A stretch of DNA of 64,000 nt, taken from Phytobacter diazotrophicus (GTDB lineage Bacteria > Pseudomonadota > Gammaproteobacteria > Enterobacterales > Enterobacteriaceae). The DNA is taken from positions 1 to 64,000 of the forward strand of contig SMDE01000001.1 of assembly GCA_004346725.1 (NCBI GenBank), written 5' to 3'. Position 1 is the first letter of the stretch. Each line of letters starts with the position of its first letter. The translations under genes and the position numbers were made by a program. Shown here one piece after another: positions 22,292 through 32,618 of the stretch. A model generated the notes under the pieces. The model was not told the DNA's origin. It ran no database searches and worked only from the letters and a program-made list of their open reading frames with translations.

Positions 22292-23329
22292 ATGACTGGT
22301 CAGTCTTCATCTCGGGCGGCGACACCGGTGCAATGGTGGAAACCCGCTCTCTTTTTTCTCGTCGTGATCGTGGGTCTCTGGTATGTGAAGTGGCAGCCCT
22401 ATTACGGAAAAGCCTTCACCGCCGCTGAAACTCACAGTATTGGTAAATCTATTCTCGCTCAGGCCGATGCCAGCCCATTCCAGGCGGCTCTTGACTATGC
22501 CATGGTCTATTTTCTTGCCGTCTGGAAAGCGGCGGTGCTGGGGGTGTTGCTGGGTTCGTTAATTCAGGTGCTTATCCCGCGAAACTGGCTGATTCGTACG
22601 CTTGGGCAAAAGCGACTGAGCGGCACACTCTTTGGCACGCTGTTTTCCCTGCCGGGCATGATGTGCTCCTGTTGTGCAGCGCCCGTTGCGGCGGGAATGC
22701 GTCGTCAGCAGGTCTCGATGGGCGGCGCGCTGGCATTCTGGATGGGCAACCCGCTGCTTAACCCGGCAACCCTGGTTTTTATGGGTTTTGTGCTGGGCTG
22801 GCATTTTGTCGCTATACGACTGATTGCCGGGTTAGTGATGGTTATTGGCGTGGCGACACTGGTGCAGTATCTGGTCAAGGATGATATCCAGCAAACGGCA
22901 CCGGTCGATCTTTCGTTGCCGGAACCGGAAGGGCACTTTTTTGCCCGCTGGGGAAAGGCGCTGTGGGTTCTGTTCTGGAGCACAATCCCGGTTTATATCC
23001 TTGCCGTGCTGGTACTGGGCGCCGCCCGTGTCTGGCTGTTCCCGCATGCCGATGGTGCTATTGATAATTCCCTGATGTGGGTGATTGCGATGGCGATAGC
23101 CGGTTGTCTGTTCGTGATCCCAACGGCGGCGGAGATTCCGATTGTCCAGACAATGATGCTGGCGGGGATGGGGACGGCCCCGGCAATGGCGCTACTGATG
23201 ACGCTGCCTGCGGTCAGCCTGCCGTCGCTGATTATGCTGCGCAAATCCTTTCCGGCCAAAGCACTGTGGCTAACAGGGGGGCTGGTGGCATTAGGCGGGG
23301 TGATTACCGGAACGCTGGCATTGCTTTAG
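22292..23329 (+). CDS. yraQ: Permease YraQ (UPF0718 family)
   Basis: A 345-residue inner-membrane protein (E. coli YraQ 346) with about eight hydrophobic segments. It has the hallmark CSCCAAPVAAGMRR near 128-141 and a matching second-half motif, typical of the UPF0718/ArsP-like permeases. Cysteine-rich CSCC motifs suggest soft-metal or organometal efflux, but no substrate is established. CGGAGAG precedes the ATG. Confidence 0.88.
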   Translation: MTGQSSSRAATPVQWWKPALFFLVVIVGLWYVKWQPYYGKAFTAAETHSIGKSILAQADASPFQAALDYAMVYFLAVWKAAVLGVLLGSLIQVLIPRNWLIRTLGQKRLSGTLFGTLFSLPGMMCSCCAAPVAAGMRRQQVSMGGALAFWMGNPLLNPATLVFMGFVLGWHFVAIRLIAGLVMVIGVATLVQYLVKDDIQQTAPVDLSLPEPEGHFFARWGKALWVLFWSTIPVYILAVLVLGAARVWLFPHADGAIDNSLMWVIAMAIAGCLFVIPTAAEIPIVQTMMLAGMGTAPAMALLMTLPAVSLPSLIMLRKSFPAKALWLTGGLVALGGVITGTLALL

Positions 23330-23333
23330 CTGG

Positions 23334-23367
23334 TTCTCCCCGGTGGTGCTATGCCCGCCGGGGAGAA
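23334..23367. terminator. Inverted repeat between convergent yraQ and dolP
   Basis: TTCTCCCC pairs with GGGGAGAA around an inner CGG...CCG, between convergent genes. There is no proper T-tract, so it may be a weak bidirectional terminator or an mRNA end stabiliser. Confidence 0.5.
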
Positions 23368-23376
23368 GAATCAACG

Positions 23377-23952
23377 CTATTTAATCATTGTAAATGCGGT
23401 GGTGACATGTTTCACACCGCTGACGCGGCTGGCAATATCCGCCGCGGCTCTGCCTTCACGATCGGTCACCAGGCCTAGCAAGAACACTTCGCCATTCTCA
23501 GTGGTGACTTTCACATTGGACGATTTCACCTGGTCGCTACTGAGCAGTTGCGTACGCACTTTTGAGGTGATCCAGGTATCGCTGGCGGCCGTTCCCATAC
23601 CAATTGGCTGGCCCTGGCGAATTTCATTGTAGACCTCTGTTGCACCGTCTACGCCCATGGCGATTTGCTTAGCACGTGACGAGAGATCGGTGGTTGGCGC
23701 CTGCCCCACTAGCAGGACTTTCCCCTGATACGCCGTGACGTTGATGCGAGCCTGTTTTTTAATCTGTTCGTCTTTAGACAGCGCGCTGTTAACGCGAAGT
23801 TCAAGAGTACCGTCATCCACCTGAGTGCCAACCGTACGTGGATCGGTTGCCGCTTTGGTACCGACAGCAGCTGAACCGACCACCACTGCGCCTACACAGC
23901 CTTGTAGCAGCAGTGCGGAAATAAGGACTGCGAGGGGCGTAAATGCCTTCAT
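23377..23952 (-). CDS. dolP: Outer-membrane lipoprotein DolP (YraP)
   Basis: DolP is a division- and outer-membrane-stress-associated lipoprotein that binds anionic phospholipids and supports BamA and AmiC-NlpD function. The product has 191 residues, as in E. coli. The signal peptide ends in LQGC with Cys19, and two BON domains follow (about 45-112 and 118-191; GQPIGMGTAASDTWITSK marks the second). It follows diaA with 9 bp spacing. Confidence 0.94.
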   Translation of the reverse strand: MKAFTPLAVLISALLLQGCVGAVVVGSAAVGTKAATDPRTVGTQVDDGTLELRVNSALSKDEQIKKQARINVTAYQGKVLLVGQAPTTDLSSRAKQIAMGVDGATEVYNEIRQGQPIGMGTAASDTWITSKVRTQLLSSDQVKSSNVKVTTENGEVFLLGLVTDREGRAAADIASRVSGVKHVTTAFTMIK

Positions 23953-23961
23953 ATGTACTCC

Positions 23962-24552
23962 TTAATCATCCTGGTGAGGGAAAAGCGTGTTATCTATCAG
24001 ATCGCATAAACAATTTACCGTCAGCATATGCATTTCCTGTATGCGTGCGCTGCGGTGGGAAGGAATACGTATTTCGACATCCTGCGGCCCCAACAATCCG
24101 GCCAGTTCACCACCGTCATACCCCGTAAGCGCCACGATACTCATGTCGCGCGTTACTGCGGCTTCAACGGCTTTAACAATATCGCGGCTGTTTCCACGGG
24201 TGGAAATCGCCAGCAATATGTCGCCTGCGTGTCCAAGAGCCCGAACCTGCTTGGCATAAATTTCGTCATGCAGACGATCGTTTGCGATTGCCGTTAAGAC
24301 CACATTATCGGTATTAAGTGCAATGGCAGGTAAACTTGGGCGTTCCGTTTCAAAACGATTAATCATACTGGCAGCAAAATGCTGTGCATTGGCGGCGGAA
24401 GTCCCATTGCCACAACAGAGGATTTTGTTGCCATTAAGCAGGGAATGGACCATGGTCATGGCCGCGCGTGAAATTGCGTCTGGCAGCGCTTCTGCCGCCG
24501 CAATCTGGGTTTGAATGCTTTCTGTAAAGCAAACTTTAATTCTATCGAGCAC
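23962..24552 (-). CDS. diaA: DnaA initiator-associating protein DiaA
   Basis: DiaA is a tetrameric SIS-domain protein that binds DnaA and promotes its assembly on oriC, giving timely initiation. The product has 196 residues, as in E. coli. The SIS motif lies at [14 protein letters not shown] (about 46-59) and [12 protein letters not shown] near 113-124. The start codon is GTG (24552), which gives the family length. It is in the lpoA-yraN-diaA-dolP leftward operon. Confidence 0.94.
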   Translation of the reverse strand: MLDRIKVCFTESIQTQIAAAEALPDAISRAAMTMVHSLLNGNKILCCGNGTSAANAQHFAASMINRFETERPSLPAIALNTDNVVLTAIANDRLHDEIYAKQVRALGHAGDILLAISTRGNSRDIVKAVEAAVTRDMSIVALTGYDGGELAGLLGPQDVEIRIPSHRSARIQEMHMLTVNCLCDLIDNTLFPHQDD

Positions 24553-24575
24553 GGGTGATCCCTATCATTCAGTCA

Positions 24576-24971
24576 TTATGAGTGGTCGTTAAAGGCGTTT
24601 TGTATCCACTCAACTTCATTTTCGGTGAAGGCTACCACATCGAACCGGCAATCCACAGTATCAAAACTCCCATTGTGCCGGGCCAGCCACAAACGGGCGG
24701 CATGCAGTAATTTACGTTGCTTGCTGGCGGTGACACTGGCCGCGGCGCCGCCGAAAAGTGACGACTTGCGATAGCGCACTTCCACAAATACCGTTGTCGA
24801 CTTGTCCTGCATAATCAAGTCTATCTCACCGCCGCGCTCGCGCACGTTAGCGGCAAGAAAGCGCATTCCCTTGCGCTCAAGCCAGTGACGCGCCTGTAAC
24901 TCCCACGCATCACCGGTCTGCTTACGGGTCAACTGGCGGGGACGATTTGCCCCTGCTGGTATTTGAGCCAT
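24576..24971 (-). CDS. yraN: UPF0102 protein YraN
   Basis: The 131-residue product equals E. coli YraN. It has a restriction-endonuclease-like fold: the motif [22 protein letters not shown] near 48-69 carries the D-(E/x)xK-type putative active site. The function is unknown; a role in recombination or DNA processing is only suggested by the fold. The first 43 bases overlap the end of lpoA, so translation is probably coupled. Confidence 0.9.
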   Translation of the reverse strand: MAQIPAGANRPRQLTRKQTGDAWELQARHWLERKGMRFLAANVRERGGEIDLIMQDKSTTVFVEVRYRKSSLFGGAAASVTASKQRKLLHAARLWLARHNGSFDTVDCRFDVVAFTENEVEWIQNAFNDHS

Positions 24972-27058
24972 GACAACTTCCTGTTAATCACGCATTCCTG
25001 AGTGGCGGTCAAATCGCCCGTGTTACCGTTAATTTCAAATCCTGGCACCTGACGCATTTGCGAGAAGTGGTTCGCCAGCGTCCAGGCATCCGCACCCATC
25101 GCATACAGGCGCGCCAGGGAGTAGTCATTATTGGTATGCATCAACGCCTGTTGCATCAGTGCCGGGTTGCTACCAGCGAGCATCGGTATTTCGCTAAACT
25201 GCAACCCTTCCATCTCCAGACGGAAGTCCGGACCTGAACCGCCCTGAGCGCTACGGGAGCTGGCATACAGAACAATGCCGCTCTGGCTACCGGTACGCAT
25301 CGCAATCATCGGCTTGATAAGGGCGATTTCATCCTGTGTCGCGACGATATAGACAGAATCAATATTGCCGCCGCCGGTGATCTGCGCTTCGGTTGGCGGA
25401 GCCGGAATATTCAACCCGCCAATGGTCACGCCCTGCTGCTGCGGCAGACTGGCCGTGACAGGGCTACCCGTCATTGCAATACCGGAACCGCTGTTAATAC
25501 CCATGCGTAATTCTGCCGTCGAGCCGAATTTTTGCTGCAGCACGATACCGCCGCCCAGTTTTTGCCACTCCTGGGCGAAAGCGCTGGCGACGCGATCGCC
25601 AAGTGAGCTACGCGGCAACAGCAACAGCGGTGTATGACGGCCTTGCTGGTGAATATGGCGTGCCGCATCGCGGGCTTCATCTTCCGGGGAGAGGGCGAAG
25701 TAACAGATATTCGGACGGTTTTCGACTTTCTCTGGCTGGTTCAACGCCAGCACGTTCAGCGGTGTCTGGCTACGCATTAGCTCTTCGACGTGATTTTTCA
25801 GCAGCGGCCCAACAACAATGCTTGCGCCATCTTTCTGTACCTGGCTCAACACCTGGTCAAGCGGCTGTGAACTGGTGTCATAGACTTTCAGCACGGCGGT
25901 CGGATTGGCCGGGGTGCTGGCAACGGCAGGAGTATTCACCGGTTGTCCTGCCGGGGCGGCCGGATCGGTTTGTTCAGCAGGAGCCTGTGTGGTTTGCTCA
26001 GCAGGTGACGTTTGTTGCGTCTGGTCTGCCGGAGCCTGTACCGGCGCCGTTACCGGCGCGCTAGCCGCAGGCGCGGACTGCGGCGTGGTCAGGTCGCTGA
26101 CATTGGTTTGTGCGGGGCTGACAACGTCTGCTGTAGTCGCCATTGTCGCGGCCTGGGCTACCTGAACAGGCACGGCCGGGCCAGAAACAGTAGTGGTGCC
26201 GTTTTTCGCCGCTTCAAAACCCTGCTGGATCGCGCGGCTAAAGACGGCTGCCTGGCCATTTAACGGCAACAGCAACGCGATTTGATTGACCGATGCCGGA
26301 CGGAAATTTTGTACATTCGCCAGTTGGCTCGGTAACAGAACCGCGCCAGGATTTTGCGAGAAGCGTTTCTGCCAGTCCGCAATACCCGCTTTTAGCATGT
26401 TCGGATCGTTGCGGTTATTGGACCATACGCGTTGTAAATCCAGCCATCCTTGCAGCACCGTTTCGTCCTGGCTCACCTGAATGGCGTTGGCCTGATCGGG
26501 CGTCAGGGAAGAGAGCGTCTGCCAGGTCGCATCAATATTCTTTTGTTTGTCCGGTGCCGCAGTCAGCAGCGGTTGTTGTGCGATAAGGGCACGCAGCAGT
26601 GTCGGCGACGGTTTGTTCTGGCTTGCGGTGATCACATCCTGCCAGTAACGAGCTTGCTGATTTTGACTAAACCCTTTCAGATCGACCTTGCTCAGCAGTG
26701 CCTGCGCACCGGCGTAGTCTTGTTGCGTGAGTTTGAGCTCAGCACTCAGCAAGGTTTGCTCAGCGCGCTGCTCGTCATTCAACTCTTGAGGTAATTTGCC
26801 CAACAATTCACTGGCCTGCTGGGTTCTGCCTTCTTTCAGCAGTGCACGAATGGCGAGTAATTGCCAGTTGGTCTTGCTATCATCTGAGCTTTGCTGCATC
26901 TGGTGCAGATAAAAACCCGAATCAGCCTCAGCCTTGCCCTCCAGGTGCCCGGTGCTTTGATCGACCGGGTGTGTGCCGCAGCCTGCGAACAGCAGAGCGG
27001 CCAGCACGACAGGCAGGCAGCGCATGGCTTTCGAACGTAGAAATGTTGACGGTAGCAT
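24929..27058 (-). CDS. lpoA: Penicillin-binding protein activator LpoA
   Basis: LpoA is an outer-membrane lipoprotein that activates the transpeptidase PBP1A for peptidoglycan synthesis. From the ATG at 27058 the product has 709 residues (E. coli 678); upstream codons to 27121 are excluded because they precede the signal peptide. The lipobox FAGC holds Cys27. A TPR-like N-domain (to about 250) and a periplasmic-binding-like C-domain (from about 380) are kept. The difference in length comes from a Pro/Ala/Gln/Thr-rich linker at about 285-380. Confidence 0.95.
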   Translation of the reverse strand: MLPSTFLRSKAMRCLPVVLAALLFAGCGTHPVDQSTGHLEGKAEADSGFYLHQMQQSSDDSKTNWQLLAIRALLKEGRTQQASELLGKLPQELNDEQRAEQTLLSAELKLTQQDYAGAQALLSKVDLKGFSQNQQARYWQDVITASQNKPSPTLLRALIAQQPLLTAAPDKQKNIDATWQTLSSLTPDQANAIQVSQDETVLQGWLDLQRVWSNNRNDPNMLKAGIADWQKRFSQNPGAVLLPSQLANVQNFRPASVNQIALLLPLNGQAAVFSRAIQQGFEAAKNGTTTVSGPAVPVQVAQAATMATTADVVSPAQTNVSDLTTPQSAPAASAPVTAPVQAPADQTQQTSPAEQTTQAPAEQTDPAAPAGQPVNTPAVASTPANPTAVLKVYDTSSQPLDQVLSQVQKDGASIVVGPLLKNHVEELMRSQTPLNVLALNQPEKVENRPNICYFALSPEDEARDAARHIHQQGRHTPLLLLPRSSLGDRVASAFAQEWQKLGGGIVLQQKFGSTAELRMGINSGSGIAMTGSPVTASLPQQQGVTIGGLNIPAPPTEAQITGGGNIDSVYIVATQDEIALIKPMIAMRTGSQSGIVLYASSRSAQGGSGPDFRLEMEGLQFSEIPMLAGSNPALMQQALMHTNNDYSLARLYAMGADAWTLANHFSQMRQVPGFEINGNTGDLTATQECVINRKLSWLKYQQGQIVPAS

Positions 27059-27120
27059 ACTGTATCCAGTGATATTTTTTACGCAATGCTCAATATTAAA
27101 TCGGCAATACGGATAGAACA

Positions 27121-27987
27121 ATGAAACAACACGAATCTGCGGACAATTATCAGGGCCAGCTCTACATTGTCCCTACGCCCATCGGCAATTTGGGTGATAT
27201 TACCCAGCGTGCGCTCACCGTATTGCAGGATGTCGATCTTATCGCTGCTGAGGACACGCGCCACACCGGACTGCTGCTTTCACATTTCGCCATTAACGCC
27301 CGTCTGTTTGCCCTGCACGACCATAATGAGCAACAAAAGGCCGACACGCTGGTGGCGAAGCTAAAAGTAGGGCAAAACATCGCGCTGGTCTCCGATGCCG
27401 GCACGCCGCTGATTAACGACCCTGGCTACCATCTTGTACGCACCTGCCGTGAAGCGGGCATCCGTGTCGTTCCACTGCCGGGGCCCTGTGCTGCAATAGC
27501 AGCATTAAGTGCGGCGGGGTTACCGTCCGATCGTTTTTGTTACGAGGGGTTTCTGCCCGCCAAATCGAAAGGGCGTCGCGACACCTTAAAATCGCTGGAG
27601 ACAGAACCACGCACGCTGATTTTTTATGAGTCAACGCATCGCCTGCTGGAAAGCCTGGAGGATATCGTTGCCGTGCTGGGCGAAGCACGTTACGTGGTGC
27701 TGGCCCGCGAGCTGACCAAAACCTGGGAGTCGATTTATGGCGCACCGGTAGGGGAATTGCTGGCATGGGTGAAAGAGGACGAAAACCGCCGCAAAGGTGA
27801 GATGGTACTGATCGTCGAAGGCCATAAGGCGCAGGAAGATGCCTTACCCGCCGATGCGCTGCGTACGCTGGCCCTGTTACAGGCTGAACTCCCTCTGAAA
27901 AAAGCCGCTGCGCTGGCTGCGGAAATCCACGGCGTGAAGAAAAACGCGCTCTATAAATACGCGCTGGAACAGCAGGGCGATGCCTAA
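27121..27987 (+). CDS. rsmI: 16S rRNA 2'-O-ribose C1402 methyltransferase RsmI
   Basis: RsmI methylates the ribose of C1402 in the 30S decoding centre, complementing RsmH. The product has 288 residues (E. coli 286). Family motifs are [11 protein letters not shown] near 18-28, AEDTRHTG near 43, [12 protein letters not shown] near 91-102 and [10 protein letters not shown]. It is divergent from lpoA with a 62-bp gap. A strong hairpin follows 69 bp after the stop codon. Confidence 0.95.
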   Translation: MKQHESADNYQGQLYIVPTPIGNLGDITQRALTVLQDVDLIAAEDTRHTGLLLSHFAINARLFALHDHNEQQKADTLVAKLKVGQNIALVSDAGTPLINDPGYHLVRTCREAGIRVVPLPGPCAAIAALSAAGLPSDRFCYEGFLPAKSKGRRDTLKSLETEPRTLIFYESTHRLLESLEDIVAVLGEARYVVLARELTKTWESIYGAPVGELLAWVKEDENRRKGEMVLIVEGHKAQEDALPADALRTLALLQAELPLKKAAALAAEIHGVKKNALYKYALEQQGDA

Positions 27988-28055
27988 CCTTTCTGCCTGA
28001 GCATAACAGGTTATATCCAGGCGATTTCCTGTTTACGAACTCCGGGCTTTCGACC

Positions 28056-28089
28056 AAAACAGCCATGTGATTCATACCATGGCTGTTTT
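28056..28089. terminator. Hairpin after rsmI
   Basis: AAAACAGCCATG pairs perfectly with CATGGCTGTTTT around a 10-base loop. It ends in T on both strands, so it can terminate rsmI rightward and the agaR remnant leftward. Confidence 0.75.
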
Positions 28090-28114
28090 CGTTACGGTCA
28101 TCGCAGTGGACGCG

Positions 28115-28297
28115 TTAAACAATCATCACGTCTTTACCCATCTTGTTCAGCGCTACTTTGTCCCTCTCGCTGATGCCCTCATCGGTAATCACGCAGTCGA
28201 TTTTGTCCATCGGTAACACCTGATTAAACCCGCGGCGATTGAACTTGCTGGCGTCCAGTACCGCCACCACGTCGCTAATCGAATAGCCTTCGTTCAA
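28115..28297 (-). pseudogene. agaR: agaR remnant (C-terminal DeoR-family fragment)
   Basis: Sixty codons encode the C-terminal end of a DeoR-type regulator (VLDASKFNRRGFNQVLPM...IDCVITDEGIS, ending VMIV). They match the tail expected of AgaR, repressor of N-acetylgalactosamine genes. A stop codon lies two codons upstream of the open stretch, and there is no helix-turn-helix or start region. In E. coli agaR and the aga and yra clusters lie between garD and rsmI, so this is the scar of a deletion. From 28298 to 28399 I see nothing coding. Confidence 0.75.
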
Positions 28298-28399
28298 ATG
28301 CGTTTATATTGATTTACCTGAGAATTAACGCTGGGTTGTCAGAAAAATGAAAGATACGAAAGCGAAAGGAGGTTTTCGAAAGTTAAGGGCGGCAAAAAA

Positions 28400-28430
28400 G
28401 CAAAAAAAAAAGCATGGCCGAAGCCATGCT
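28400..28430 (-). terminator. garD terminator
   Basis: On the minus strand AGCATGGC-ttcg-GCCATGCT is followed by ten T (the A-run at 28401-28410). Confidence 0.85.
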
Positions 28431-28453
28431 AAACGATGAGGTTTATTGATGAA

Positions 28454-30025
28454 TCAAGTCACCGGAGCCGGGTTAAAGACAGCCAGTTGGTTGTGCAGGC
28501 CCCATTGATCAGAAAAGGTTTTCTTACGACCGCTTGCGACATCAAGGATAAAGTGGAACAGCTTCCAGCCCACCTCCTCGATAGTCTCTTCGCCCGTTGC
28601 GATAGTCCCTGCGTTGATATCCATCAGGTCATACCAACGATTGGCCAGTTCAGTGCGGGTTGCCATCTTGATAACCGGCACCGCCATCAGACCGTACGGC
28701 GTACCACGACCAGTGGTAAAGACCTGCACGGTGATACCCGACGCAACCTGCTGCGTGCCGCAGACAAAGTCACTGGCCGGCGTTGCCGCGTAAATCAGAC
28801 CACGTTTGGTCGGACGCTGGCCCGGAGAAAGCACTTCGGAGATGGCGCTCTTACCTGATTTCGCGATCGAGCCCAGCGCTTTTTCCACCACGTTTGCCAG
28901 ACCGCCTTTCTTGTTACCCGGCGACGGGTTAGCGCTACGGTCAGTTTGCCCCATGTCCAGGTAGTTATCGTACCAGGCCATCTCTTCCAACAGGCGTTTG
29001 CCCACTTCTTCATTGATTGCACGCGGCGTAAGCAGATGGATAGCATCACGCACTTCGGTCACTTCGGAGAACATGACCGTGCCACCGCAACGTATAAGCA
29101 GGTCAGAGGCGTAACCGACAGCCGGGTTTGCGGTCACGCCGGAGAAGGCGTCACTACCACCACACTGCATGCCGACAACCAGTTCAGAAGCCGGGCAGGT
29201 TTCGCGCTGGCGCTGGTTGAGTTTTTCCAGATGACGAACCGCAACCTGCAAAATATCGTCAACCATGGATTTGAAACCGACATGATGTTCATCCTGCAGA
29301 CGGACAATACTGGCATCGTCTACCGGAATCGCTTTCACATCTTCTGTACCCTTAAGCAGGCGTTCAGGCTGCAGTTTTTCACAGCCCAGGCCGATGACCA
29401 TCACTTCACCGCCAAAGTTCGGGTTCAGCGCGATGTTGTGAATAGTGCGGATAGGCACAACGGCTGCCGGTGCGTTAATCGCCACGCCACAACCGTACAG
29501 ATGGTTCAGACCGACCACGCCATCCACATTCGGATATTTCGGCAGCAGGTCGCGTTCAATAATTTTCACCACATAGTCGACCACACCCGCCACACAATGC
29601 ACGCTGGTGGTGATGCCAAGGAGATTCTTGGTACCGACGCTGCCATCGGCGTTGCGATAGCCTTCGAAGGTGTAACCCTCCAGCGGCGGCAACGGCTCGG
29701 GCACTTTAGTCGCCAGTGGCAGTGTGTTCAACGGCGGCGCTTTCGGTAATTCAACGGTGGATTCGTCAATCCAGCTTCCGCGTGCAATATCACGCACCGC
29801 ATAACCGATAACTTCACCGTAACGGATAATTTCCCCATGATGAGGAATATCTACCAGCGCAACTTTATGACCTTGCGGGATATGTTCGATTAATTCGAGA
29901 CCATCCGGAAAACGGGTACCCGCTTTTAATCCATTGTCATTAACGATGATAGCGACATTATCGGTGTCGTGTACTTTAATATAAAACGCCGTAGGCGACT
30001 GCTGTCTAATTTCAATGTCGGCCAT
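28454..30025 (-). CDS. garD: Galactarate dehydratase GarD
   Basis: GarD dehydrates galactarate to 5-keto-4-deoxy-glucarate, the first step in its catabolism. From the ATG at 30025 the product has 523 residues, as in E. coli, with GGAGAT upstream; two further codons are open. It has an N-terminal SAF domain (about 1-90), then the UxaA-family catalytic domain with [27 protein letters not shown] and [10 protein letters not shown]. It is a paralog of UxaA, also in this window. It diverges from garPLRK across a 422-bp control region. Confidence 0.96.
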   Translation of the reverse strand: MADIEIRQQSPTAFYIKVHDTDNVAIIVNDNGLKAGTRFPDGLELIEHIPQGHKVALVDIPHHGEIIRYGEVIGYAVRDIARGSWIDESTVELPKAPPLNTLPLATKVPEPLPPLEGYTFEGYRNADGSVGTKNLLGITTSVHCVAGVVDYVVKIIERDLLPKYPNVDGVVGLNHLYGCGVAINAPAAVVPIRTIHNIALNPNFGGEVMVIGLGCEKLQPERLLKGTEDVKAIPVDDASIVRLQDEHHVGFKSMVDDILQVAVRHLEKLNQRQRETCPASELVVGMQCGGSDAFSGVTANPAVGYASDLLIRCGGTVMFSEVTEVRDAIHLLTPRAINEEVGKRLLEEMAWYDNYLDMGQTDRSANPSPGNKKGGLANVVEKALGSIAKSGKSAISEVLSPGQRPTKRGLIYAATPASDFVCGTQQVASGITVQVFTTGRGTPYGLMAVPVIKMATRTELANRWYDLMDINAGTIATGEETIEEVGWKLFHFILDVASGRKKTFSDQWGLHNQLAVFNPAPVT

Positions 30026-30447
30026 TATCAAGTAATCTCCAGCTAACGATACGATGCATTACTCAAAAAAAGAAAGGGAGGATATTCTGTAATTATCAGA
30101 AGTTAAAACCTCGTTTGATGAAATAAGAATGTCAGGAGTCTCAATATTAAAATGTGATCTAAATCACTTATTTTCGTGATTACCCGTCCTGTAAGGATGT
30201 GAATTACCAGATCTGTGCATCAGCGCCCAGCTATGTGTGCATATGCTCAAAATAATCTTAATGCTTCATATTAAAATTGAGCAAACCACCAGTGCGTGGC
30301 TGGCTGGCGGTGATTATACTGTGCGGTAATAAAATACAAACATGCTATTACCTGATATTACTTTTCGTGAGTTTCTTTTTATATATCGGGTAAGTTACAT
30401 ATCAAGAAAATTATATTTTTAAATTAAGCTGCACCAGGGGAAACCAT
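30026..30447. promoter_or_regulatory. garD/garPLRK divergent control region with CRP site
   Basis: AATGTGATCTAAATCACTT (30151-30169) matches the CRP consensus TGTGA-N6-TCACA with one mismatch. The region is otherwise AT-rich and non-coding. In E. coli CdaR activates these genes when galactarate or glucarate is present; I cannot point to a specific CdaR site. Confidence 0.7.
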
Positions 30448-31782
30448 ATGTCTGTGCAAAGTTCAGTTGAGGTAAAAAGGGGAATGCCAACTCGCTATTT
30501 AATTCTGCTCATTATATTTATTGTTACAGCAGTTAACTATGCGGACCGCGCCACGCTCTCTATTGCGGGGACCGATGTCGCGAAAGAGTTGCACCTTGAC
30601 TCGGTATCGATGGGTTACATTTTTTCTGCGTTTGGCTGGGCGTATCTGCTGATGCAGATCCCAGGTGGCTGGTTACTTGACCGCTATGGCTCGAAAAAAG
30701 TGTACACCTGGAGCCTGTTCTTCTGGTCGCTCTTTACCTTCTTGCAAGGCTTTGTCGACGTATTCCCGCTCGCATGGGCCGGGGTCTCGATGTTTATCAT
30801 GCGCTTTATGCTGGGCTTCTCGGAAGCGCCTTCTTTCCCGGCAAACGCCCGTATTGTGGCGGCCTGGTTCCCGGCAAAAGAGCGCGGTACCGCTTCGGCG
30901 ATTTTTAACGCGGCGCAGTATTTTTCACTCGCACTGTTCTCTCCGCTGCTGGGTTGGCTGACCTTCGCGTGGGGCTGGGAACATGTTTTCACCGTGATGG
31001 GCGTGATTGGTTTTGTGCTGACGGCGGCCTGGGTTAAATACATTCATAACCCAACTGACCATCCACGTATGACTCGCGAAGAGCTGGATTACATTTCTGC
31101 TAACGGCGCGGTGGTTGATATGGACCACAAAAAAACCGACAGCGATAAGCAATCTGGCCCGAAACTGGATTACATCAAGCAACTGTTATCCAGCCGTATG
31201 ATGCTCGGCGTGTTCTTCGGTCAGTACTTCCTGAACACGATCACATGGTTTTTCCTGACCTGGTTCCCGATTTACCTGGTGCAGGATAAAGGCATGTCAA
31301 TTTTGAAAGTGGGTTTTGTCGCGTCCATTCCGGCCCTGTGTGGTTTTGGGGGCGGTGTGCTGGGCGGTCTGTTCTCTGACTACCTGATTAAACGTGGTTG
31401 TACTTTGACCATGGCGCGTAAATTCCCCATCGTAGTCGGGATGTTGTTGGCTTCCAGCATCATTCTGTGTAACTACACCGACAACACTGTGCTGGTTATC
31501 GCGTTGATGGCACTGGCATTCTTCGGTAAAGGTTTTGGCGCGTTGGGCTGGCCGGTTATCTCCGATATCGCACCGAAAGAAATTGTCGGTCTGTGCGGCG
31601 GCGTGTTTAACGTGTTCGGTAATGTGGCATCGATTGTGACCCCGCTGGTAATTGGGTACATGGTCAAAGAGTTGCATTCGTTCAACGGGGCGCTGATTTT
31701 TGTCGGATGCTCGGCCCTGATGATGATGGTGTGCTACCTGTTTGTGGTAGGCGACATCAAACGTATGGAATTGAAAAAGTAA
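30448..31782 (+). CDS. garP: Galactarate/glucarate/glycerate transporter GarP
   Basis: An MFS anion:cation symporter that imports galactarate or glucarate with protons. The product has 444 residues, as in E. coli, with twelve hydrophobic segments. MFS motif A follows TM2 as GGWLLDRYGSKK, and a TM1 NYADRATLSIAG signature is typical of the hexuronate/glucarate group. AGGGGAAACC precedes the ATG. It is the first gene of garP-L-R-K, and is related to ExuT, also in this window. Confidence 0.95.
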   Translation: MSVQSSVEVKRGMPTRYLILLIIFIVTAVNYADRATLSIAGTDVAKELHLDSVSMGYIFSAFGWAYLLMQIPGGWLLDRYGSKKVYTWSLFFWSLFTFLQGFVDVFPLAWAGVSMFIMRFMLGFSEAPSFPANARIVAAWFPAKERGTASAIFNAAQYFSLALFSPLLGWLTFAWGWEHVFTVMGVIGFVLTAAWVKYIHNPTDHPRMTREELDYISANGAVVDMDHKKTDSDKQSGPKLDYIKQLLSSRMMLGVFFGQYFLNTITWFFLTWFPIYLVQDKGMSILKVGFVASIPALCGFGGGVLGGLFSDYLIKRGCTLTMARKFPIVVGMLLASSIILCNYTDNTVLVIALMALAFFGKGFGALGWPVISDIAPKEIVGLCGGVFNVFGNVASIVTPLVIGYMVKELHSFNGALIFVGCSALMMMVCYLFVVGDIKRMELKK

Positions 31783-31812
31783 GCAACGGCTTAAAAAATT
31801 AAGGTGCAAAAG

Positions 31813-32583
31813 ATGAGTAACGATATCTTCCCGAACAAATTTAAAGCTGCGCTGGCGGCAAATCAGGTTCAGATCGGTTGTTGGTCGGCGCTGGGTAGTC
31901 ATATCAGCACTGAGGTTCTGGGCCTGGCAGGGTTTGACTGGCTGCTGTTGGACGGTGAACACGCCCCGAATGACGTGCTCTCTTTTGTACCGCAGTTGAT
32001 GGCGCTGAAAGGCAGCGTCAGCGCACCGGTGGTACGTATTCCGACGAACGATCCGGTTGTGATCAAACGTCTGCTGGATATTGGTTTCTACAACTTCCTC
32101 GTCCCGTTTGTTGAAACGGCAGAAGAAGCAGCAAACGCCGTGGCGGCAACCCGTTATCCGCCTGAAGGTATCCGCGGCGTGTCCGTGTCTCACCGCGCCA
32201 ATATGTTTGGCACCGTACCGGATTACTTCGCGCAGTCGAACAAAAACATCACCATCATCGTGCAGATCGAAAGCCAGGAAGGCGTGGATAACCTCGACGC
32301 TATCCTCAAAACCGACGGTGTTGACGGTGTATTCGTCGGTCCGAGCGACCTGGCGGCAACCCTGGGTTATATCGGCAATGCTGCGCACCCGGAAGTACAG
32401 CGCACCATCCAGCATATTTTTGCGCGTGCAAAAGCACATGGCAAACCGAGCGGTATCCTGGCGCCTGTTGAGGCAGATGCCCGCCGCTATCTGGAATGGG
32501 GTGCGACCATCGTTGCTGTTGGCAGCGACCTGGGTGTGTTCCGTGCGGGTACGCAGAAACTGGCTGATGCCTTTAAAAAATAA
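31813..32583 (+). CDS. garL: 2-dehydro-3-deoxyglucarate aldolase GarL
   Basis: This class II aldolase cleaves 5-keto-4-deoxy- or 2-keto-3-deoxy-glucarate to pyruvate and tartronate semialdehyde. The product has 256 residues from the ATG at 31813, as in E. coli; AAGG is 8 bases upstream. A GTG three codons earlier (31804) lies in that site. It belongs to the HpcH/HpaI family, with DGEHAPND near 46-53 (base His), PPEGIRGVS and the metal-binding VQIESQEGV. Confidence 0.95.
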   Translation: MSNDIFPNKFKAALAANQVQIGCWSALGSHISTEVLGLAGFDWLLLDGEHAPNDVLSFVPQLMALKGSVSAPVVRIPTNDPVVIKRLLDIGFYNFLVPFVETAEEAANAVAATRYPPEGIRGVSVSHRANMFGTVPDYFAQSNKNITIIVQIESQEGVDNLDAILKTDGVDGVFVGPSDLAATLGYIGNAAHPEVQRTIQHIFARAKAHGKPSGILAPVEADARRYLEWGATIVAVGSDLGVFRAGTQKLADAFKK

Positions 32584-32618
32584 TCAAACCACCACTGGAT
32601 AAAGAGAGAGACGCAATT

